The notes under the pieces are model-generated. The model was not told the origin of the DNA. It saw only the letters and a list, made by a program, of their open reading frames with translations, and did not search any database. DNA of 11,513 nt from contig JAGRAK010000034.1 of NCBI GenBank assembly GCA_020434645.1, positions 1 to 11,513 of the forward strand. Direction: 5' to 3'. Shown here piece by piece: positions 6,957 through 11,513 of the stretch. Position numbers and translations under genes: made by a program. Source of the stretch: Bdellovibrionales bacterium (GTDB lineage: Bacteria > Bdellovibrionota > Bdellovibrionia > Bdellovibrionales > UBA1609). Every line of letters starts with the position of its first letter. The stretch's first letter is position 1.

Positions 6957-6985
6957 TTAAAGATATGTATTATTTAACCTATATT
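6957..6985 (+). promoter_or_regulatory. Possible weak promoter for divIVA
   Basis: The 97 bases between proC and divIVA are the longest gap in this plus-strand run and are AT-rich. TTAAAG (6957-6962) and TATATT (6980-6985), with 17 bases between, resemble sigma-70 -35 and -10 boxes, but the -35 match is poor (3 of 6). divIVA could instead be read through from proC. I saw no terminator hairpin in the gap. Confidence 0.22.
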
Positions 6986-7009
6986 CGTATTGTTTATGTC
7001 GAATTTCTC

Positions 7010-7016
7010 AGGGGGA
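7010..7016 (+). promoter_or_regulatory. Strong ribosome binding site of divIVA
   Basis: AGGGGGA lies 4 bases before the ATG at 7021. It is among the most purine-rich such sites in the window and fixes the divIVA start. It suggests efficient translation. Confidence 0.55.
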
Positions 7017-7020
7017 AATT

Positions 7021-7620
7021 ATGAAAATAGCACCAATTGATATTGCTCACAAAACGTTCACACGCCGAATGATGGGCTTAGATCAAGATGAGGTTATGGA
7101 TTTCTTAAGAGTTATTGCTGAAGAAATGGAGACTCTCATCCGGGATAGAAATAATCTTCGTGAGTCTATGCGTGAAAAAGAGTTGGCTATTATTGAGTAT
7201 AGAGAGCGTGACGAACTATTAAAAAGCACGATCACAACGGCAACTAAGATGTCGGACAAAATTCAGCAAGATGCCGAAAGAGAATCACGCTTGATTCTTA
7301 ACGATGCAAAGCAACAGTCTGAAATGATTATTCGCGATTCGCGAGATAGTTTAAAAAAGATCTTTCAAGAGATTACAGATTTAAAGCGTATTCGCATGCA
7401 GTATGAAAACAATTTAAGGGCGCTCGTTTCTTCACATTTAACAATGATGGAGCAAGGCCATAAAGTTATGCCAGATCCTGACTTTATGAATGCCCCGCAT
7501 GCAGAGAGTCAGGCTAAATCAGGTGAGACAGTTGGCAATAATCATTTGGATTCAATTCGATCAAATGTAACGGCCGCGATTCAAAGCACTTTGCGCCCGC
7601 TCGATATTGATATTAAGTAA
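7021..7620 (+). CDS. divIVA: DivIVA family cell-pole/division scaffold protein
   Basis: DivIVA proteins assemble at curved membranes such as poles and division sites and recruit partners, for example ParA-type or division proteins. The 199-residue product begins with the DivIVA membrane-binding domain: IDIAHKTFTRRMMGLDQDEV (6-25) followed by MDFL, which matches the family pattern around KTF and G-x-D-x-x-E-V-x-x-F-L. Residues about 30-135 are a long, heptad-like, highly charged coiled coil. The C-terminal 60 residues are polar and probably flexible, with a short conserved-looking end (SIRSNVTAAIQSTLRPLDID). A DivIVA homologue is known in the Gram-negative predator Bdellovibrio bacteriovorus (Bd0464, from memory), where it affects progeny cell shape. 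The gene is last in the maf-yggS-proC-divIVA run, 97 bases after proC, and ends 8 bases from the convergent outer-membrane protein gene. Confidence 0.9.
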   Translation: MKIAPIDIAHKTFTRRMMGLDQDEVMDFLRVIAEEMETLIRDRNNLRESMREKELAIIEYRERDELLKSTITTATKMSDKIQQDAERESRLILNDAKQQSEMIIRDSRDSLKKIFQEITDLKRIRMQYENNLRALVSSHLTMMEQGHKVMPDPDFMNAPHAESQAKSGETVGNNHLDSIRSNVTAAIQSTLRPLDIDIK

Positions 7621-7628
7621 TATTATTT

Positions 7629-8603
7629 TTACTCGTCTTCAAAGAGGGTCTCGTCGTAGTCCTCTTCTAGCTTAAATTCGAATTTTTTCTGACGTTCACT
7701 CCGCGTGTCAGGTTGACTCGGTTTGGATGTGTGCGGTGAAAAACTATAAGCCAGCGCGAAGAAAACACTTTCACCTTTTGCGGTACTTTCACCTTTTAGC
7801 GAGCTTGAAGCTCCAGCGCTAATTGAGAAATTGTGAGTAGCCTGATACGTTAACTCAGCCCGCGCCTGAATCAAGTTGGGGTTCACTGAATAGTAACGAA
7901 GGCTACCTGCATTCACTGTTGAAGTCACAAGTTCTCGATTAAAGCGGCTGCTTATATATTCGTCGTCTGAAGCTGAATTGTATCCTGAAATTTCAAAACT
8001 GGGGCGTAGCCGTCTCCCGCGCCAAGAAAGTCCTGCCGTCCATGGAATAAGAGCCGAGCGTCCGCCATCACGATATTCGTAGCCGATATATCCATACCCT
8101 CGCAGCCGTAGAAGGCCAAGTTGGGCGAGTGCCCATGAACCAACTTTAAAGGTGTTCACCCCTTCGCCTGTTAAGACATTATCTCCTTGAGGGTCGATTT
8201 CAGTCAGAGAAAGTGTGATATCTAAATCTGGTATAAAACTGATAAGGGGGGTAACAAATTTATACATCACTTGCCCGTGAAGAGAAGAGAGTTCGCTATT
8301 GGAGCGATCTTCTATGGTGCTGGTGCTTTTTGCGTAAGAAATATTAGCGCCAGTACGCAGTGCCAGTGCGTCTGAAATAAAATATGTTCCATCCAATTGA
8401 TTTGTTAGATTGCTGTAGCTATTGTTGCCCGTTAGATTTCGGATTTCGCCAAATTCGTCATAGTTAGATGTTGTCCAAAAGTATTCGCTGTGCTCAGTGA
8501 GTTGAAATTGCCCAGGTTTAAAGTAAGGGGGCATTGCGGCAAATGCGGATTCGATAGGGGACATCACTGCAAAAGTTGATAGAATGACGAAGAAATATTT
8601 CAT
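7629..8603 (-). CDS. Putative outer-membrane beta-barrel protein
   Basis: I do not recognise a named family. From the ATG at 8603 the product has 324 residues. A signal peptide is clear: MKYFF, a hydrophobic core, and AFA before a cleavage site after about residue 22. The mature protein is rich in Gly, Ser, Tyr and Thr, with alternating polar and hydrophobic strands separated by polar turns (for example FEISGY, AELTYQ, FSISAGASSS). It ends the barrel with a strand finishing in an aromatic residue (SVFFALAYSF, 279-288), the usual outer-membrane insertion signal. Unusually, about 36 further residues follow, charged and ending in an acidic run. An in-frame TTG at 8609 would add two residues, but neither start has a good ribosome site and I prefer the ATG. 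It converges on divIVA and diverges from the MFS gene. Substrate and function are unknown; a porin-like or surface role is possible. Confidence 0.78.
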   Translation of the reverse strand: MKYFFVILSTFAVMSPIESAFAAMPPYFKPGQFQLTEHSEYFWTTSNYDEFGEIRNLTGNNSYSNLTNQLDGTYFISDALALRTGANISYAKSTSTIEDRSNSELSSLHGQVMYKFVTPLISFIPDLDITLSLTEIDPQGDNVLTGEGVNTFKVGSWALAQLGLLRLRGYGYIGYEYRDGGRSALIPWTAGLSWRGRRLRPSFEISGYNSASDDEYISSRFNRELVTSTVNAGSLRYYSVNPNLIQARAELTYQATHNFSISAGASSSLKGESTAKGESVFFALAYSFSPHTSKPSQPDTRSERQKKFEFKLEEDYDETLFEDE

Positions 8604-8638
8604 TCTCAAATTTTAATAGCGAAGGTCGCTAAACGGCA

Positions 8639-9823
8639 ATGAGTAAAAGACCAATATTTGTTATTTTTCTAACAGTTTTTATAGACCTCGTCGGATTTGG
8701 TATTATTATCCCACTGAGCCCATATCTTGCACGAACTTTCGGCGCGACTCCATTTGAAATTGGTTTGTTGATGGCCGTCTACTCCGCAATGCAATTTCTA
8801 TTTTCACCATTTTGGGGGCGCATTAGTGATCGTGTCGGGCGAAGACCGATTCTATTATTGAGTATAGCGGGCACGGGTCTTGCCCACTTATTATTTTATT
8901 ATGCAGATCATCTTTGGATTTTATTTCTCGCGCGCACTCTTGCTGGTGTGTTCGGCGCCAATATTTCAACTGCAATGGCGTATATTGCCGATATCACATC
9001 CGAAAAAGATCGTTCGAAGAGTATGGGGCTAATTGGTGCCGCTTTTGGGCTCGGCTTTATATGTGGCCCGGCGCTAGGGGGCGTGACCTCCGCATTCGGT
9101 GAAAATTTTCCGGCGCTGATCGCGACGGGTCTTAGTTTTTTAAATTTTACAATGGCTTTATTTATTTTAAAAGAATCTCTATCTCCAGAAAAAAGACAAA
9201 AGCGAGCGGCAAAATCTCGCATTAAAAATATTTTAGAAAAAATAAAGCAGCCGGTAGTGGGCGCTTTATTATTTGCACAATTCTCTACAGCTCTCGCTAT
9301 GGCCAATATGGAGGCCTCTATGTTTTTATATGTTAAAGACAAATTCTATTGGGATGTTAAGACCGCAAGTTATGGCTTTGCTTATGTTGGGGTCTGTATT
9401 GCTTTTACCCAAGGTGTACTTGTTAGAAAGCTAATGCCCCGTTATGGTGAAAGAATATTACTAGTTGCAGGATTTATATTTTTCACGCTCGGTATGTTTG
9501 TCATTGGGCTGAGCGATTGGGTGTGGTTGCTGGCTATTGCGATGACCTCGCTTGCGCTTGGTAATGGCATGATAAATCCTTCAGTCACAGGTGGGCTGAG
9601 TTTGCTCACTCCACCAACGGAACAGGGCGAAATTATTGGTGTGAATCACTCTCTTGCGGCTCTGGCGCGAATTATCGGCCCAGCTGTGGGTGGCTATATT
9701 TATATGCACATTTCGATGAGCTCTCCCTTTTATTTGGCTGCTGGCTTGGGGGTCGCGGGATTACTTTTTGTTTGGAAGGCTAGAAACAGTATCCCTAATG
9801 CCGGTAAGGTTATTCCAAGCTAG
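8639..9823 (+). CDS. MFS transporter, TetA-like DHA1 family drug/proton antiporter
   Basis: This 394-residue inner-membrane protein has the length and about 12 hydrophobic segments expected of a major facilitator. The N-terminal helix (FIDLVGFGIIIPLSPYLA, 14-31) is like that of TetA and related DHA1 exporters. Motif A between helices 2 and 3 is clear (GRISDRVGRRP, 60-70). Arg99 in helix 4 (FLARTLAGVFGA) fits motif B, and GLGFICGPALGG (137-148) fits the antiporter motif C. A basic loop (EKRQKRAAKSRIK, 184-196) marks the cytoplasmic centre between the two six-helix halves. It probably exports a small hydrophobic compound in exchange for protons. The substrate cannot be told, and nothing shows that it gives drug resistance. 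No good ribosome site precedes the ATG. It is 35 bases from the divergent outer-membrane protein gene and 37 bases before valS, so the two plus-strand genes may be co-transcribed. Confidence 0.88.
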   Translation: MSKRPIFVIFLTVFIDLVGFGIIIPLSPYLARTFGATPFEIGLLMAVYSAMQFLFSPFWGRISDRVGRRPILLLSIAGTGLAHLLFYYADHLWILFLARTLAGVFGANISTAMAYIADITSEKDRSKSMGLIGAAFGLGFICGPALGGVTSAFGENFPALIATGLSFLNFTMALFILKESLSPEKRQKRAAKSRIKNILEKIKQPVVGALLFAQFSTALAMANMEASMFLYVKDKFYWDVKTASYGFAYVGVCIAFTQGVLVRKLMPRYGERILLVAGFIFFTLGMFVIGLSDWVWLLAIAMTSLALGNGMINPSVTGGLSLLTPPTEQGEIIGVNHSLAALARIIGPAVGGYIYMHISMSSPFYLAAGLGVAGLLFVWKARNSIPNAGKVIPS

Positions 9824-9860
9824 ACGAGTCGCACTCAGGATGGTAGCTTTCAATTCAATT

Positions 9861-11513
9861 ATGGAATTATCAGATAGATACTCACCCAAAGAAGTCGAAG
9901 CACGTTTATATAAATGGTGGAATGATGAGGGTTATTTTAAGTCCCAGGATCAGTCGAGTCGCCCGCCATTTAGTATAATTTTGCCGCCACCGAATGTGAC
10001 TGGGCAATTGCACATCGGGCATGCCCTTAATCATACGATGCAAGATATATTGATCCGTTGGAAGAGAATGTCAGGTTTCAACACAATGTGGCTGCCCGGC
10101 ACAGATCACGCCGGTATCGCGACACAAGGGGTGGTTGAGCGCGAACTCGCAAAAGAGAAAATGAGTCGTCACGATTTAGGGCGAGAAAAATTTGTAGGAA
10201 AAGTTTGGGACTGGAAGAAAAAATACGGCGATCGTATTGTAGAGCAAATGAAGTACCTCGGTGACTCTTGTGACTGGGATCGATTTACATTTACTTTAGA
10301 CGACGGCGTTTCTAAGGCCGTTCGGCATGTTTTCGTCGAACTTTATAAAAAAGGCCTTATTTATAAAGGCACAAAATTAATCAATTGGAGCCCTAAACTC
10401 GAGTCCGCCCTTTCTGATCTTGAAGTGGAGCATAAAGAGATTCGTGGACATCTCTATCACATTCGTTACAAAACTGAAGACGGTAAAAGTGAAGTGGTGG
10501 TGGCGACTACTCGTCCAGAGACTTTTCTTGGTGATGTGGCCGTGGCTGTACATCCTGATGATGAGAGATATCAAAAGTTGGTTGGGACTAAAGTTCGGCT
10601 TCCGATTGTGGGGAGGCTGATTCCTGTTATCGCAGATGAAGCCGTTGAAAAAGATTTTGGTTCAGGAGTTGTTAAAATTACGCCGGCACATGATTTTAAC
10701 GATTATGAAATGGGGGCTCGTCACAAGTTAGAGCTTATTAATATTTTAAATCGTGATGGTACTCTGAATGAAAATGGTTTTGCCTATAAAGGGTTGAAAA
10801 CTCAAGAGGCTCGCAAAAGAATTTTAGAAGATTTAGCAAAAAGTGAAGATCTTGTAAAAGAGGAGCCTCATCAACATTCTGTCGGGCATTGTTCGCGTAC
10901 GGGTGTTGTAGCAGAGCCTTTGTTGTCAGAGCAGTGGTTTATGAAAATGGACGCGCTCGCCAAACCAGCGCGATCTGTTGTTGAAAGTGGAACTATCGTT
11001 TTTGAGCCTGAGTCTTGGACTAAAACTTATCTGCATTGGATGAATAACATTAAAGACTGGTGTATTTCACGTCAGCTTTGGTGGGGGCATCGTATCCCGG
11101 TATGGTATTGCGCTGACTGTAAGCATATTACCGCTGCCGAGATTGACCCTGCAAAATGTGAAAAGTGCTCAAGTCATAATATTACGCAAGAAGAAGATGT
11201 TCTCGACACATGGTTTAGCTCAGCCCTTTGGCCTTTTAGCACAATGGGTTGGCCTGAAGACACTGAAACGCTGAAGACATTTTACCCTACAGATATTCTG
11301 GTAACAGCCCATGATATTATATTTTTCTGGGTGGCTCGTATGATCATGATGGGACTTGAGTTTAAGAAAGATGTTCCGTTCAGAAAAGTGCTAATTCATG
11401 GTGTGATTCGAGATTCTGAAGGGCATAAAATGTCTAAGTCTCTCGGTAATGCGTTAGATCCTGTTGAGTTAATTGAAGAATATGGGGCTGACAGTGTGAG
11501 ATTTACACTTCTT
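9861..11513 (+). CDS. valS: Valyl-tRNA synthetase, 5' portion (runs off right edge)
   Basis: ValRS attaches valine to tRNA-Val in the cytoplasm and edits mischarged threonine. The frame is open for 551 codons to the edge, about 60 percent of the usual length of roughly 880-950. Class I landmarks are in order: PPPNVTGQLHIGHAL with HIGH at 51-54, LPGTDHAGIATQG, the editing-domain TTRPET (216-221), GSGVVKITPAHDFNDYE, a four-cysteine zinc-binding knob (Cys417, 420, 433, 436), the DVLDTWFSSALWPFSTMGWP segment and KMSKS (523-527). No frameshift is visible. I chose the ATG at 9861 because MELSDRY matches the usual N-terminus; an in-frame ATG at 9840 would add seven residues. Neither has a well-spaced ribosome site: AGG directly abuts the 9840 ATG. 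The gene follows the MFS gene closely. Confidence 0.96.
   Translation, partial: MELSDRYSPKEVEARLYKWWNDEGYFKSQDQSSRPPFSIILPPPNVTGQLHIGHALNHTMQDILIRWKRMSGFNTMWLPGTDHAGIATQGVVERELAKEKMSRHDLGREKFVGKVWDWKKKYGDRIVEQMKYLGDSCDWDRFTFTLDDGVSKAVRHVFVELYKKGLIYKGTKLINWSPKLESALSDLEVEHKEIRGHLYHIRYKTEDGKSEVVVATTRPETFLGDVAVAVHPDDERYQKLVGTKVRLPIVGRLIPVIADEAVEKDFGSGVVKITPAHDFNDYEMGARHKLELINILNRDGTLNENGFAYKGLKTQEARKRILEDLAKSEDLVKEEPHQHSVGHCSRTGVVAEPLLSEQWFMKMDALAKPARSVVESGTIVFEPESWTKTYLHWMNNIKDWCISRQLWWGHRIPVWYCADCKHITAAEIDPAKCEKCSSHNITQEEDVLDTWFSSALWPFSTMGWPEDTETLKTFYPTDILVTAHDIIFFWVARMIMMGLEFKKDVPFRKVLIHGVIRDSEGHKMSKSLGNALDPVELIEEYGADSVRFTLL

Noticed and set aside
7615..7634. Small inverted repeat AGTAA/TTACT between divIVA and the convergent gene as a terminator
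   Set aside because: Only five AT-rich base pairs, too weak for an intrinsic terminator, and formed mainly by the two facing stop codons.
8908..9342. Minus-strand open frame of 144 codons
   Set aside because: It is a shadow of the MFS transporter, which has the standard MFS motifs in the plus-strand frame.
9824..9860. Gap before valS as a T-box or leader regulatory element
   Set aside because: 37 bases is far too short for a T-box leader, and no stem or terminator is visible.
10377..10620. Short open frames on both strands
   Set aside because: They lie inside valS, which is continuously open in its own frame with its editing-domain motifs here.
1..11513. tRNA, rRNA, CRISPR arrays, insertion sequences or long repeats
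   Set aside because: No repeated units, terminal inverted repeats, transposase motifs or tRNA-like cloverleaf sequences were seen; nearly all bases are assigned to protein genes.

Overview
The window is about 11.5 kb of gene-dense bacterial DNA with low to moderate GC. It has no gene-free stretch over 100 bases, and no RNA gene, mobile element or CRISPR array that I can see. The combination of a TadC pilus-assembly protein, several membrane-anchored FHA proteins, a DivIVA homologue beside yggS and proC, and a Gram-negative outer-membrane barrel suggests a Gram-negative bacterium of the Bdellovibrionota (Bdellovibrio-like predators and relatives). That placement is inferred from gene content and remembered synteny, not from a search.

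Left half, minus strand (4760 down to 1): one tightly packed, mostly overlapping operon. In transcription order it holds tadC, a small DUF192 protein, a 533-residue protein with an FHA domain, two membrane segments, a HAMP-like linker and a PAS-like domain, a 306-residue FHA-TM-TPR-like protein, and a double-FHA membrane protein that runs off the left edge. The layout suggests a type IVc (Tad) pilus apparatus attached to a membrane phosphothreonine-reading module. No kinase or phosphatase is present in the window.

Middle, plus strand (4791-7620): maf (nucleotide pyrophosphatase), yggS (PLP homeostasis), a divergent proC and divIVA. The linkage of yggS and divIVA recalls the division gene neighbourhood of Gram-positive bacteria. 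The maf and tadC start codons are only 30 bases apart and divergent, so their promoters must overlap each other or lie inside the opposing gene.

Right part: a minus-strand outer-membrane beta-barrel protein (8603 down to 7629) converges on divIVA with 8 bases between them. It diverges by 35 bases from a plus-strand MFS transporter (8639-9823), which is followed closely by valS (9861 to the right edge, 5' portion only).

The most interesting part is the Tad-linked set of three different FHA-membrane proteins. Each joins a cytoplasmic FHA reader to a different membrane or periplasmic module. The maf-yggS-proC-divIVA cluster next to it is a second point of interest.
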